Positions 1 through 8,045 are shown, counted from the stretch's first letter. The stretch is DNA of 63,503 nucleotides from Sabulicella glaciei (GCF_026183895.1 NZ_JAPFQI010000024.1:1-63503), one strand, 5' to 3'. The notes: generated by a model from the sequence alone, not told the origin. Translations and numbers: made by a program.

Positions 1-507
1 AGGTTGCGAAGAACCGCCTGGCCAGCCGCGCCCACCCCGGCCCCGCCGGCCGAGCCGCCGCCCCCGCCCATCGGCCCCGTCACCGGCCTTCCCCTGCCGC
101 GCTTCTCCGCGCTGCGCTCCAACGACGTGAACCTGCGCGTGGGGCCGGAGCGGCGCTTCCCGGTGGAGTGGCGCTACCAGCGCTCCGACCTTCCGGTGCA
201 AATCATCCGCGAGCACGAGCAGTGGCGCCGCATCCGCGACCCGGACGGGGTGGAAGGCTGGGTGCATTCCTCCAACCTCCAGCCCGGGCGCCGCACCTTC
301 CTGGTGAAGACGGAAGGCGACGTGCCGCTGCGCCGCCGGCCGGAGGATGGCGCCGCCCCCGTCGCGCGGCTGCGCCCCGGCGTGATCGGCCGCATCCGCG
401 GCTGCGACGGCGACAGCGCCTGGTGCGAGGTGCAGGTCCAGGATCGGCGTGGCTTCATCCGCCGCGCGGAGATTTTCGGCGTTCTGCCGGAGGAGGAGAT
501 CCGATGA
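1..507 (+). CDS. SH3-domain envelope protein, 5' end outside window
   Basis: The open frame reaches the first base, so the true start probably lies upstream. A TTG at 4 is the first possible start inside the window. The visible part begins with a proline/alanine-rich linker (residues about 5-28), followed by two bacterial SH3-like modules. The first contains NVRVGPERRFPVEWRY and ends near EGWVHSSNL; the second runs to the C-terminus. This resembles the SH3_4 (PF06347) proteins common in alphaproteobacteria, which are usually exported and thought to bind cell-wall ligands. No catalytic residues are visible. Its stop overlaps the start of the next gene (ATGA at 504-507), but a functional link to the nitrile hydratase-like genes is only inferred from that overlap. 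Confidence 0.7.
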   Translation, partial: RLRRTAWPAAPTPAPPAEPPPPPIGPVTGLPLPRFSALRSNDVNLRVGPERRFPVEWRYQRSDLPVQIIREHEQWRRIRDPDGVEGWVHSSNLQPGRRTFLVKTEGDVPLRRRPEDGAAPVARLRPGVIGRIRGCDGDSAWCEVQVQDRRGFIRRAEIFGVLPEEEIR

Positions 508-791
508 CGGAAGTTCCCCTGAAGCACGATCTGGGCGGGTCGCCCCGCTTCCGCTGCACGCCGGTGGAGCCGGATGACGACGCGCCGCCGAATGATTTCG
601 ACAAGCGCGTGGACGCGGTGCGCTCCGTCCTGCGCGACAAGAAGCTGTTCACCGTGGACGAGATGCGGCTGAACATCGAGCGTCTGCACGAGACCGAGTA
701 TTTCGGCCTCACCTACTACGAGAAGTGGCTGCGCTCCGTGGTGGCCGTCATGGTCGCCAAGGGCGTCGTGACGTGGGAGGACCTGGCGTGA
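504..791 (+). CDS. nitrile hydratase / thiocyanate hydrolase family, N-terminal beta-half subunit
   Basis: This 95-residue protein matches the N-terminal half of a nitrile hydratase beta subunit. The end of the protein (YYEKWLRSVVAVMVAKGVVT) resembles the helical beta segment that packs on the alpha subunit. In bacterial nitrile hydratases this is one half of a roughly 220-residue chain. In thiocyanate hydrolase and toyocamycin nitrile hydratase the beta chain is split into two genes, as here. The ATG at 504 overlaps the preceding stop, and the next gene starts inside its own stop, so translation is probably coupled. It has no metal ligands; those lie in the third subunit. Substrate cannot be read from the sequence. 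Confidence 0.75.
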   Translation: MTEVPLKHDLGGSPRFRCTPVEPDDDAPPNDFDKRVDAVRSVLRDKKLFTVDEMRLNIERLHETEYFGLTYYEKWLRSVVAVMVAKGVVTWEDLA

Positions 792-1072
792 GCCGCTTCG
801 CGCCCGGCGCGCGGGTCCGGGTGCGCGACGCCTGGCCGGAGCGCTCGGCGCCCATGCACCTGCGCACGCCGCACTACCTGCGCGGCCGCGAGGGCGAGGT
901 GCAGCGGGTGCTCGGCACCTTTCCCAATCCCGAGGCCATCGCCTTCGGCCGCCCCGGCGAGCCGCGTCCCCTCTACCATGTGCTGTTCGAGCACAAGCCC
1001 ATCTGGAACGAGGGCCAGGAAGGCGACACGGTGATGGTCGAGATCTTCGAGCATTGGCTGGAGGAAGCCTGA
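788..1072 (+). CDS. nitrile hydratase / thiocyanate hydrolase family, C-terminal beta-half subunit
   Basis: This 94-residue protein matches the C-terminal SH3-like barrel of the nitrile hydratase beta chain. Landmarks are FAPGARVRVRD at the start, RTPHYLRGREG in the middle (its arginines correspond to the conserved Arg contacting the modified cysteine claw) and LYHVLFEHKPIWNE before the C-terminal EIFEHWLEEA. The GTG at 788 overlaps the stop of the N-terminal half (GTGA), which is why it was chosen over the in-frame ATG further upstream. Together with its neighbours it makes the three-gene order N-half, C-half, alpha, as known for thiocyanate hydrolase scnBAC. Confidence 0.78.
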   Translation: MSRFAPGARVRVRDAWPERSAPMHLRTPHYLRGREGEVQRVLGTFPNPEAIAFGRPGEPRPLYHVLFEHKPIWNEGQEGDTVMVEIFEHWLEEA

Positions 1073-1073
1073 C

Positions 1074-1676
1074 ATGGCCGGCGAACCCACCGCGGAAAGC
1101 ATCGCGCTCCTGGACAAGCTGGTCGCCGCGCTGAAGCGCCGCGGCGTCATGACCGAGGAGGACATCCAGGCCCGCGTGGCCTCGGCAGACCGCGCCTCGC
1201 CCGAAACGGGGGCGCGCATGGTCGCCCGCGCCTGGACCGACCCTGCCTACCGCGAATTGCTGCTGCGCGACGGGTCGGCAGCGGCGGAGGCGATGGGCGT
1301 CCGCATGGCGGGCAACCCGCCGCTCGGCGTGCTGGAGGACAAGCCGGACCTCCATCACCTCGTCGTCTGCACCCTGTGCTCCTGCTATCCGCGCGCGGTG
1401 CTGGGCTACCCGCCGCACTGGTACAAGTCGGTCGCCTACCGGGCCCGCGCCGTGCGCGAGCCGCGTGCCGTGCTGGCGGAGTTCGGCACCGCCCTGCCGG
1501 CCGGCGTGAAGATCCGCGTGGTGGACAGCACCGCCGACTACCGCTGGATGGTGCTGCCGCTGCGCCCCGCCGGCACGGAAGGCTGGGCGGAGGACCGGCT
1601 GGCCGCGCTGGTGACACGCGACCACCTCGTCGGCGTGTCCCTCCCCGCGCTCCAGGGAGCGACGCAGGCGGCGTGA
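1074..1676 (+). CDS. cobalt-type nitrile hydratase / thiocyanate hydrolase, metal-binding alpha(gamma) subunit
   Basis: This is the metal-binding subunit, 200 residues. The claw motif VCTLCSCYP lies near residues 99-107. Threonine after the first cysteine is typical of Co(III) rather than Fe(III) enzymes, and the second and third cysteines are expected to be oxidised to sulfinic and sulfenic acid. PPHWYKSVAYRARAV and RVVDSTADYRWMVLPLRPAGTEGW are family signatures. The enzyme hydrates nitriles to amides or, in the thiocyanate hydrolase branch, converts thiocyanate to carbonyl sulfide and ammonia. No activator/metallochaperone gene is seen beside it. The chain is close to nitrile hydratase alpha in length and shorter than I would expect for thiocyanate hydrolase gamma. 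Confidence 0.85.
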   Translation: MAGEPTAESIALLDKLVAALKRRGVMTEEDIQARVASADRASPETGARMVARAWTDPAYRELLLRDGSAAAEAMGVRMAGNPPLGVLEDKPDLHHLVVCTLCSCYPRAVLGYPPHWYKSVAYRARAVREPRAVLAEFGTALPAGVKIRVVDSTADYRWMVLPLRPAGTEGWAEDRLAALVTRDHLVGVSLPALQGATQAA

Positions 1677-2998
1677 GCGGCGCCACGGACGGTCTGCCGC
1701 AGGGGCGGCGCGCCGCCTCCGCGGCCGCGATCGCCGCTGCCATCTCCGTCACCGTGCTGGATGCGGCGATGGTCAACATCGCCCTGCCCTTCGCCGCCGC
1801 CGACCTCCACCTGACGCCGGCCGAGGCGGTGTGGCTGGTCAACGCCTACCAGATCACCGTGGTGGGTCTGCTGATTCCCGCATCGGCCCTGGGCGAGATC
1901 CTGGGCTTCCGCCGTGTCTGGGCCTGGGGCCTCGCCCTGTTCACGCTGGGAGCGGTGGCCTGCGCCTTCGCGCCCGGCTTCGCGCCCTTGCTGGCCGCGC
2001 GGGTGGCGCAGGGGGCGGGCAGCGCCGCGGTGATGGCGCTGACGGCCGCGCTGGTGCGCCACACCTATCCGCAGTCGCAGCTCGGGCGGGCCATCGGCGT
2101 CAACGCCATGACGGTGGCCGCGTGCTCGGCGGTGGGACCCAGCCTGGGGGCGGCGGTGCTGTCCGTCGCGCCCTGGCCGGCCGTGTTCGTGGCACATGTG
2201 CCGATCGGCCTCCTCGCCCTGCTCGCCGGGACGCGCCTCCTGCCCCGCCCCGAACCCGAAAGCCGGCCCTTCGATGGGGTGGCGGCGGCCCTGAACGCCG
2301 GGGCCTTCGGAGCGATGTTCCTGGGCCTCGACCTCTTGCTGCACGTGCCCGTCGCGGGGGTGGCGGCGCTGGCCGTGGCGGTGCTGTGCTTCCGGGCGCT
2401 GCTGCGGCGGGAGCTGGGCAAGCCGGTGCCCATGCTGCCGCTCGACCTGCTGCGCATCCGCGAGGTGCGGCTGGCCGTGCTCGCCTCCTCCTGCATCTTC
2501 GCGGCGCACATGGTGACGGTGGTGGCGCTGCCCTTCCACCTTTCCGCGGCGGGGCTGCCCGCCTGGCAGATCGGCTTGGCCCTTACCCCGTATCCCATCG
2601 TGCTCGGCGTGATGGCGCCCTTTGCCGGGCGCTGGGCCGACCAGGGGCATTCCTCCGCCCTGTCCTGCCTGCTGGGCGGGGTGGTGCTGGCGGTGGCGTT
2701 GCTGGCGCTGGCCCTGCTGCGGCCCACCGCGCCCCTGGCGGTGGGGGCGATCCTTGCCGTGGCGGGGCTGGGCTTCGGCTTCTTCCAGGCGCCCAACAAC
2801 CGCACCATGCTGGCCGCCGCGCCGCGCGCCCGGGCCGGTGGCGCGGGCGGGATGCAGGCGACGGCGCGCGTGCTAGGGCAGAGCTTCGGCGCCGTGCTGG
2901 CCGCCATGGCCTTCACCCTGGCCGGCCCGCCCATGGCCTTCGTGGCGGGAGCCGTTCTTGCGGCGGGTGCAGGCCTGTTCAGCGCGCTGCGCCGTTGA
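1673..2998 (+). CDS. MFS transporter, DHA2 (EmrB/QacA-like) family
   Basis: This 441-residue integral membrane protein is almost entirely hydrophobic helices. The N-terminal segment VTVLDAAMVNIALP is the characteristic first helix of the DHA2 drug:H+ antiporters, and GPSLGAAV in the fifth helix resembles antiporter motif C. A start at GTG 1673 overlaps the upstream stop (GTGA). The longer open frame upstream lies inside the hydratase alpha gene and is rejected. Because it is translationally linked to the hydratase genes, import of the substrate or export of the product is plausible. Substrate is not predictable from sequence. Confidence 0.85.
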   Translation: MSGATDGLPQGRRAASAAAIAAAISVTVLDAAMVNIALPFAAADLHLTPAEAVWLVNAYQITVVGLLIPASALGEILGFRRVWAWGLALFTLGAVACAFAPGFAPLLAARVAQGAGSAAVMALTAALVRHTYPQSQLGRAIGVNAMTVAACSAVGPSLGAAVLSVAPWPAVFVAHVPIGLLALLAGTRLLPRPEPESRPFDGVAAALNAGAFGAMFLGLDLLLHVPVAGVAALAVAVLCFRALLRRELGKPVPMLPLDLLRIREVRLAVLASSCIFAAHMVTVVALPFHLSAAGLPAWQIGLALTPYPIVLGVMAPFAGRWADQGHSSALSCLLGGVVLAVALLALALLRPTAPLAVGAILAVAGLGFGFFQAPNNRTMLAAAPRARAGGAGGMQATARVLGQSFGAVLAAMAFTLAGPPMAFVAGAVLAAGAGLFSALRR

Positions 2999-3097
2999 AG
3001 CACGCGGGGCGCATTCCTATCTCCGCCCCATCGCAACAGAGCGGCCCGCCCCGGCGGCGCCGGCAATTCGGCCGGCCTTCCCCGCGCGCCCGAATCG

Positions 3098-3111
3098 AAA
3101 GGAGGTGATCC
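3098..3111 (+). promoter_or_regulatory. extended Shine-Dalgarno fully complementary to 16S rRNA 3' end
   Basis: AAAGGAGGTGATCC is a 14-base perfect complement of the conserved 3' tail of 16S rRNA (GGATCACCTCCTTT). The GGAGG core ends seven bases before the GTG at 3113. Such full-length complementarity is far beyond what ordinary genes in this window show, and it decides the start of the small reading frame that follows. Confidence 0.75.
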
Positions 3112-3112
3112 G

Positions 3113-3193
3113 GTGTCTCATCACTCGTACGGTCTCGCCAGCATCCAGTCCCGGGTCACCGTTCCCGCCATCGTGGGGACGGCCCAGGTCTGA
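3113..3193 (+). CDS. 26-residue small protein or leader peptide with extreme ribosome-binding site
   Basis: The frame begins with GTG directly after the extended Shine-Dalgarno and reads 26 codons to a TGA; the product starts MSHHSYGL and ends VGTAQV. It has no cysteine, no signal peptide and no membrane helix. A strong hairpin terminator follows 26 bases after the stop, and the next gene lies on the opposite strand. This is therefore a free-standing short transcript rather than an attenuator for a downstream gene. I do not recognise a family. It may be a real small protein, a translated regulatory RNA, or a decoy for 30S subunits. Confidence 0.5.
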   Translation: MSHHSYGLASIQSRVTVPAIVGTAQV

Positions 3194-3219
3194 TCGCGGC
3201 CGCGAGGCCCGATTGATGG

Positions 3220-3251
3220 AAGGGCTCCGCGGCATCGCCGCGGGGCCCTTT
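3220..3251 (+). terminator. Rho-independent terminator after the small reading frame
   Basis: A 14-bp stem (AAGGGCTCCGCGGC pairing with GCCGCGGGGCCCTT, one G-U pair) closes on a three-base ATC loop and is followed by T and GC. It lies between two converging units, the small gene on the plus strand and a glycosyltransferase on the minus strand, and may serve both. Confidence 0.7.
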
Positions 3252-3267
3252 GCATGTCCGGCGCCCG

Positions 3268-5022
3268 TCAGGCCGGGAAGTGCCGGCAGCGCGGGAATTC
3301 TAGCAGGAAGCGAAGCTGCGAGGCGTGGTCCGCGACCTCGCACAGCATCACGGCGCGAAGCTGCGCGTTCAGCCGCCGAACCTCGCCGGGCGGGACGGCG
3401 CTGCCCGACGTGTCGAACTCGACCAGCGCATCGCCTGCCGGCAGCGGGGGCAGATCCACGACCAGCAGCCGGTCCTCGGACGGAGCCAACGGCATCTCCC
3501 GCCAGGGCGAAGCCTCGCCCGAAGCGACACGCACCCGCAGACCCAGCGTGACCGGGGCGGGCGGCGCCGCCGCCTCCAGGAACAGGCGCGGCTGCTGCAA
3601 GCCATCGGGCAGCCGCAGGCGCAGGCGGGGCGGGGCGCCGCCTTCGGGCGGGTCCAGCAGCCACACGCCACTGCCCTCGGCGGCGGCCCAGCCCTCGCCC
3701 TCGCGCAGAAAGAAAGGCAGCAGCGCCCCCGGCTCCGGCAGGCCGTCGGCGAGGAGCGGCGCCTTGAAGGGCAGGCGCCAGCCCAGGGCGAGGGGCGCGC
3801 GCTCCAGCGGTGGGGGCGGCGCCTCCTCGCGCAGCAAGTCCTCGCGCAGCGCCTCCGCCACCTCCCGCCAGGATCGCAGCCGCAGGCGCGGCAGGAGGCG
3901 CCGCTCCGTCGCCTCGCGATGAGCGTCATCGGCGCAGAGCGGCCAAAGCAGGGACAGGAAGGACTCCTCCTCGCCGGGGGCGAAATACAGCCCTGCCTCG
4001 CCCCCAGCCTCGCGCAGGCTGGTGTGGTCGGGGGTGAGGACGAGGCGCCCGGCGGCCAGCGCCTCCGTTACCGGAAGGCCCCACCCCTCGCCGAAGGAGT
4101 TGAAGACGCAGAGCAGCGCGGCGCGGCGCAGCGCAGCCAGCGCGCCGTCGCCCAGGTCGCGCAGCCAATGCACCTTGCGGCGCAGCTCCGGCGCCTGGGC
4201 CAGCAGGCGCAGCGCCGCCTCCGCGCCGAACCCCTCCCGCCCCGCCAGGACGAGGTCGGGCACCGCCACCTCGCCATGGCGACGGATCAGCGTGCGCCAA
4301 GCGCGCAGGAGGAAGGCGTGGTCCTTGCGGGATTCCAGCGTGGCGACGCACAGCACAAAGCGCCGCCTGTCATCGAGCGGCGCGGGCAGGTCCTCGGGCG
4401 GCGGGTCCGGCAGCGTCGCGTCGAGCCGGAGCACTCCGGCGGGGATCTCCAGCGCCGGGAGGAAACGGCGCTGCCAGTGAAGGAACTCGCGCCGCGCATG
4501 CTCGCTCACCGCGATGACCCGGTCGGCGCCGAGGCACAGCACGCCGAAGAACCGGCCGAAATCCTGCACCAGATCCGGCGGGACGTGCTCGGGCAGCGAA
4601 AGCGGGAGCGCGTCGTGGAACAGGACGGCAAGCCGCGCTCCCGCCTCCTCCTGCCAGGGGCGCAGGCGCAGGAAATCCTCCGCGCCGCCGGGGCCGGGAA
4701 AGAAAAGGCGGTCGCCGCTGGCAATGGCCGGCGCGGGCGCGGCGTCCAGGCTGTCGTGCAGCCGGGTCAGCGCCGCGAGCCATTCGGGGTCGTCGGTCGG
4801 GCCGCCGGCCCCTGCCGCGTCCAGCACCGGGCGCAGCGCGGCGGGATCGACCCTGCGCAGCTCGCCGGCGCGCGCGAAGGCCACCGGCTGGAACAGGGCA
4901 GGCGGCTCAAGCCCCGCATCGAGCAGGGCCATCTGCACCCGGGCCATGCCCATGGGGGCCCGGTGCCCGCGGAAGAACCCGATCAGCCCCGAGACGTCGA
5001 GGAACAGCGCCGCTTCGCCCAT
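3268..5022 (-). CDS. GT4-family glycosyltransferase with C-terminal extension
   Basis: This is a 584-residue glycosyltransferase of GT-B fold. VIAVSEHARREF lies at the end of the acceptor domain, RRFVLCVATLESRKDHAFLLRA begins the nucleotide-sugar domain, and FGEGWGLPVTEALA is the conserved E-x7-E donor-binding motif. About 170 residues follow the catalytic region, predicted largely beta-rich, and may be a carbohydrate-binding addition. The start at 5022 (MGEAALFLD) was preferred because it has a purine-rich AAAGG upstream and leaves a 67-bp gap to the divergent glycosyltransferase. The open frame continues 47 codons further up, into that gene. It probably acts in surface polysaccharide synthesis; the sugar is unknown. 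Confidence 0.85.
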   Translation of the reverse strand: MGEAALFLDVSGLIGFFRGHRAPMGMARVQMALLDAGLEPPALFQPVAFARAGELRRVDPAALRPVLDAAGAGGPTDDPEWLAALTRLHDSLDAAPAPAIASGDRLFFPGPGGAEDFLRLRPWQEEAGARLAVLFHDALPLSLPEHVPPDLVQDFGRFFGVLCLGADRVIAVSEHARREFLHWQRRFLPALEIPAGVLRLDATLPDPPPEDLPAPLDDRRRFVLCVATLESRKDHAFLLRAWRTLIRRHGEVAVPDLVLAGREGFGAEAALRLLAQAPELRRKVHWLRDLGDGALAALRRAALLCVFNSFGEGWGLPVTEALAAGRLVLTPDHTSLREAGGEAGLYFAPGEEESFLSLLWPLCADDAHREATERRLLPRLRLRSWREVAEALREDLLREEAPPPPLERAPLALGWRLPFKAPLLADGLPEPGALLPFFLREGEGWAAAEGSGVWLLDPPEGGAPPRLRLRLPDGLQQPRLFLEAAAPPAPVTLGLRVRVASGEASPWREMPLAPSEDRLLVVDLPPLPAGDALVEFDTSGSAVPPGEVRRLNAQLRAVMLCEVADHASQLRFLLEFPRCRHFPA

Positions 5023-5089
5023 GCCAGCCTTTCCCCCGCCCGGTGCCTCCAGGCTTGCCGCAAGCGGGGGCGGCGGGCAAGTTGCCGGC

Positions 5090-6427
5090 ATGCCGCCATC
5101 CTCGCCGCGTATCTGGATCGACGGCTTTCCGTTGTCGCACCCGCTCGGCACGGGCATCACCACCTATACGCGCAACATGGTCCGCGCCCTGCGGCGCGAG
5201 GGCGCGCGCGCCGGGCTGCTTTTCGGTCATGTCCTTCCGAGCCGCCTGAAAGCGGCCGAGCGCGAGATCCGGTTCTTCGATGCCGTCCGCGCACGGGCGC
5301 CGACCCTGCCGGGCCGGCTGGTGCGGATGGCCCTTCAGCCCAACGGCCCCTGGGCACACGAGATCCCCCTCGGGGGAGTGGTGGACCGGCGCCTTTCCGC
5401 CGCGGCCGTCTATGAGGCCTTCTCCACCGCCAATGTGCCCGAGGCGGAGGAGGTGTGGAACGCGCGCGACCTGTTCGGCCGCTCCTGGGTGCATGTCGGG
5501 CTGACGCGGGGGCTGATGAACGTGCGCGTCGCCGGCGCGCCGCCGGCCGTGATGCATTGGATGCAGGTGCAACCCCTGCGGCTGCGCGGGGCGCTGAACG
5601 TCTACACGGTGCACGACCTGATCCCGCTGCGCATGCCCTGGGCAACCATGGAGCGGAAGCGCATCTGGCTCGCGGCCGCGCGCGCCATCGCGCGGGACGC
5701 CGACCACATCATCACCGTCTCCGAGCACGCGAAGCGCGACATCATATCGCTCCTCGGCGTGAAGGAGGAGCAGGTGACCAACACCTACCAGCCCGTCGCA
5801 CCGCGCGAAGCCATGGCAGACGGCCCGGTGGCTGAGGCTCGGCTGCGCGGCGCCCTGCGGCTGGAACCACGCGGCTATTTCCTGTTCTTGTCCACGGTGG
5901 ACCCGCGCAAGAACCTGTCGCGTCTGCTCGATGCCTATTATGCCTCGGGCAGCACGACACCCCTGATCATCGTCGGCAAGCGCGGCACCTACGCCGATGA
6001 GGAGTTGCGGCACCTGACCGAGGCGGGCGGCACGCGCTCCGCCGACGGACGGGTGCGGCACATGGGCTACCTGCCGCGCCTCGACGTGGACGTGCTGCTG
6101 CGCCACGCCAAGGCGCTGCTCTTTCCCTCGCTCTACGAGGGGTTCGGCCTGCCGGTGGTGGAGGCAATGGGGGTGGGCACGCCCGTCCTCACCTCCTCCA
6201 CCACCTCGCTGCCCGAGGTGGCGGGGGATGCGGCGCTGCTGGTGGACCCGCTCGACCCCCGCGCCATGGCGGAGGCGATCCGTGCCCTGGACGGAGACGA
6301 CGCGCTGCGGGCGCGGCTGGCGGCGATGGGCCCGGCCCAGGCCGCGCTGTTCAGCCCCGAGCGCCACGCCGCCCGGCTTCGGGAGGTCCATGCGCGGATC
6401 GGCGTGAAGCTCGGCGGAGTGGGATGA
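5090..6427 (+). CDS. GT4-family glycosyltransferase (mannosyltransferase-like)
   Basis: This 445-residue GT-B enzyme begins with IDGFPLSHPLGTGITTYTRN, the glycine-rich acceptor loop of RfaB/WbaZ-like enzymes. VYTVHDLIPLRMP and HIITVSEHAKRDI close the N-terminal domain. YFLFLSTVDPRKNLSRLL opens the donor domain, and PSLYEGFGLPVVEAMGVGTPVL is the E-x7-E nucleotide-sugar motif. ATG 5090 is chosen over the longer frame, which overlaps the divergent gene. It overlaps the DUF4214 gene by ATGA, so the pair is probably co-translated. A role in exopolysaccharide or glycan assembly is inferred from family and neighbours. Confidence 0.88.
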   Translation: MPPSSPRIWIDGFPLSHPLGTGITTYTRNMVRALRREGARAGLLFGHVLPSRLKAAEREIRFFDAVRARAPTLPGRLVRMALQPNGPWAHEIPLGGVVDRRLSAAAVYEAFSTANVPEAEEVWNARDLFGRSWVHVGLTRGLMNVRVAGAPPAVMHWMQVQPLRLRGALNVYTVHDLIPLRMPWATMERKRIWLAAARAIARDADHIITVSEHAKRDIISLLGVKEEQVTNTYQPVAPREAMADGPVAEARLRGALRLEPRGYFLFLSTVDPRKNLSRLLDAYYASGSTTPLIIVGKRGTYADEELRHLTEAGGTRSADGRVRHMGYLPRLDVDVLLRHAKALLFPSLYEGFGLPVVEAMGVGTPVLTSSTTSLPEVAGDAALLVDPLDPRAMAEAIRALDGDDALRARLAAMGPAQAALFSPERHAARLREVHARIGVKLGGVG

Positions 6428-6831
6428 CGCCGCGCGCATCCCTTCTGCTGCAGGGCAGCGACGAGGAGGTGGTGGAGAAGCTCTACCTCGCCTTGCTGGG
6501 CCGCTTCCCGGATGAGGGCGGGCGCCTGCACTACCTGGCCCGGCTGTCGGGAGGCCCCGGGGCGCGGGAGGCGGCGCTGCAGGAGATCCTCGATTCGGAG
6601 GAAGCGCGCGGGCGTGGAACGACGCTGCCCCCGGACCGGCCCGGAACGGCGGAGGAAGCGAGCCTCGCCCATCTCGCCCTGCAGGTCGCGGCGCTGCGGG
6701 AGGAACTGGCGGCGCTGCGGGCGCGGCCAGAAGGCGCGGGGCCGGAGATCCACGGCGAGATGGTGGCGCTGCGGCTGGAGCTCGAGGCGCTGCGCGCCGA
6801 GCTGCGCGAATCGGTGGGGCCGCAGCCCTAG
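6424..6831 (+). CDS. DUF4214 domain protein with coiled coil
   Basis: This is a 135-residue protein. The N-terminal half (LYLALLGRFPDEGGRLHYLARL) is a DUF4214 repeat, a helical module found in surface, S-layer and glycan-associated proteins. Residues about 78-128 are heptad-rich (LALQVAALREELAALRA), consistent with a coiled coil. There is no signal peptide. Its overlap with the glycosyltransferase (ATGA) suggests it acts with it, perhaps as a scaffold or targeting subunit; that role is inference. Confidence 0.75.
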   Translation: MTPRASLLLQGSDEEVVEKLYLALLGRFPDEGGRLHYLARLSGGPGAREAALQEILDSEEARGRGTTLPPDRPGTAEEASLAHLALQVAALREELAALRARPEGAGPEIHGEMVALRLELEALRAELRESVGPQP

Positions 6832-6846
6832 GGCGGGAGAAAATGC

Positions 6847-6874
6847 GGCCCGGCTGGAAGGTTCCAGCCGGGCC
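6847..6874 (+). terminator. perfect hairpin after the glycosyltransferase operon
   Basis: GGCCCGGCTGGAA pairs perfectly with TTCCAGCCGGGCC over 13 bp around a two-base centre, 15 bases after the DUF4214 stop. No T-tract follows on the plus strand, so termination may be inefficient or the hairpin may stabilise the mRNA end. The remaining 230 bases before the next gene hold no other clear structure. A good AGGAGG precedes the start at 7108. Confidence 0.5.
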
Positions 6875-7107
6875 GGGGCCCAGGGGCCAGTCTGGCGACG
6901 GCTTGCCGGGAAATGGCCGCCACCTGCGCCCCCGCACCCTGCCCGAAGACGGGCGGAACGGCGGCGAGGGAAATGCTGCGACGGAACGGCCTTCCCATGA
7001 ATGGGGAAAAGATGAACATGCGGCCAGGAATCCCATGATTCGGCATTTAGTCGTGACTTGCGGATGCCCCCAAACCTCCTAGCCTCCGGGGAACAGGAGG
7101 AAGCGCC

Positions 7108-7944
7108 ATGGAAAACCGGCCCGAGATCCGTCCCCTTTCCCCCGCGCTGGGCGCCGAGATCCTCGGCGTGGACCTGCGCGAGGACATGCCGGACGCCCTA
7201 GTGGCCGAGCTGCGCGACACCTGGCTGCGGCACGGCGTGGTCTTCTTCCGCGACCAGAACCTGCCGCCGCGCGAATTGGTGCGCGTCGCGCGGCGCTTCG
7301 GCGAGGTGGTGGAATACCCCTTCGTGAAGGGGCTGGAGGAAGCGCCGGAAGTCATCCCGGTGATGAAGCTGGAGCACGAGAAGGTGAATTTCGGCGGCGT
7401 CTGGCACACCGACACCGCCTATCTCGATCGCCCGCCCATGGCGACGATGCTGGTGGCGCGGGAGATCCCGCCCGTGGGCGGCGACACCATGTTCGCCTCC
7501 GGCGTCGCCGCCTACGAGGCGCTGAGCGAGGGGATGCGAAAGCTGATCGACCCGCTGCGCGCCGTGAACAGCAGCGCCAAGGCCGATGTGAGCAAAACGC
7601 GCGAGGATCGCCGCAAGGACAGCGGCCGCGACGACGCGAAGCAGGTCTACGAGGCCTTGCACCCCGTGGTCCGCACCCATCCCGAGACGGGGCGCAAGGC
7701 GCTCTACGTCAATGCCGGCCACACCAGCCGCTTCGAGGGGATGACGGAGGAGGAAAGCGCCCCGCTGCTGGAGTTCCTGTTCCGCTGGCAGGTGAAGCCG
7801 GAATGGACCTGTCGCTTCCGCTGGCGGGAAGGCAGCGTCGCCTTCTGGGACAACCGGCAGGTGCTGCACTACCCGCTGAACGACTACCACGGCCACCGCC
7901 GGGTGCTGCACCGGGTCACGCTGGAGGGCGACGTGCCGGCCTGA
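7108..7944 (+). CDS. TauD/TfdA-family Fe(II)/2-oxoglutarate dioxygenase
   Basis: This 278-residue protein has the full facial triad. H100 and D102 lie in VWHTDTAYLD and the distal His254 in QVLHYPLNDY, followed by the 2-oxoglutarate-binding arginines in HGHRRVLHR (about R265/R269). Length and layout match taurine, alpha-ketoglutarate-sulfonate and 2,4-D dioxygenases. The start is supported by AGGAGG nine bases upstream. The enzyme hydroxylates a small acid, often releasing sulfite or another leaving group. The neighbours (LutA-like, PF10014 dioxygenase) do not identify the substrate. Confidence 0.9.
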   Translation: MENRPEIRPLSPALGAEILGVDLREDMPDALVAELRDTWLRHGVVFFRDQNLPPRELVRVARRFGEVVEYPFVKGLEEAPEVIPVMKLEHEKVNFGGVWHTDTAYLDRPPMATMLVAREIPPVGGDTMFASGVAAYEALSEGMRKLIDPLRAVNSSAKADVSKTREDRRKDSGRDDAKQVYEALHPVVRTHPETGRKALYVNAGHTSRFEGMTEEESAPLLEFLFRWQVKPEWTCRFRWREGSVAFWDNRQVLHYPLNDYHGHRRVLHRVTLEGDVPA

Positions 7945-7997
7945 CGGCCCCCTACCCTCCACGCGGCCCTGCCTGATGCTTTTGCGAGGCCGATTCG

Positions 7998-8023
7998 CCG
8001 CCGCGGTGATTTCGCCGCGGCGG
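7998..8023 (+). terminator. hairpin between tauD-like and lutA-like genes
   Basis: CCGCCGCGG and CCGCGGCGG form a 9-bp stem around an eight-base loop, between the two codirectional genes. No T-run follows. It could be a weak terminator or an mRNA-stabilising element. Confidence 0.35.
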
Positions 8024-8045
8024 ATCAGGCTCTAGGATCGCGCGC

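Noticed and set aside
174-1625. 483-residue minus-strand reading frame opposite the hydratase genes
   Set aside because: It is antisense to three overlapping genes with clear family motifs, and its composition is typical of GC-rich shadow frames.
3098-3111. Remnant of a 16S rRNA gene on the minus strand
   Set aside because: The match ends at the 14-base tail; the adjacent sequence does not continue into the conserved 16S 3' region, and the position relative to the GTG fits a ribosome-binding site.
6847-6874. Riboswitch upstream of the TauD-like gene
   Set aside because: Only a single GC-rich perfect hairpin is present and it lies over 230 bases before the start; no conserved aptamer core is visible.
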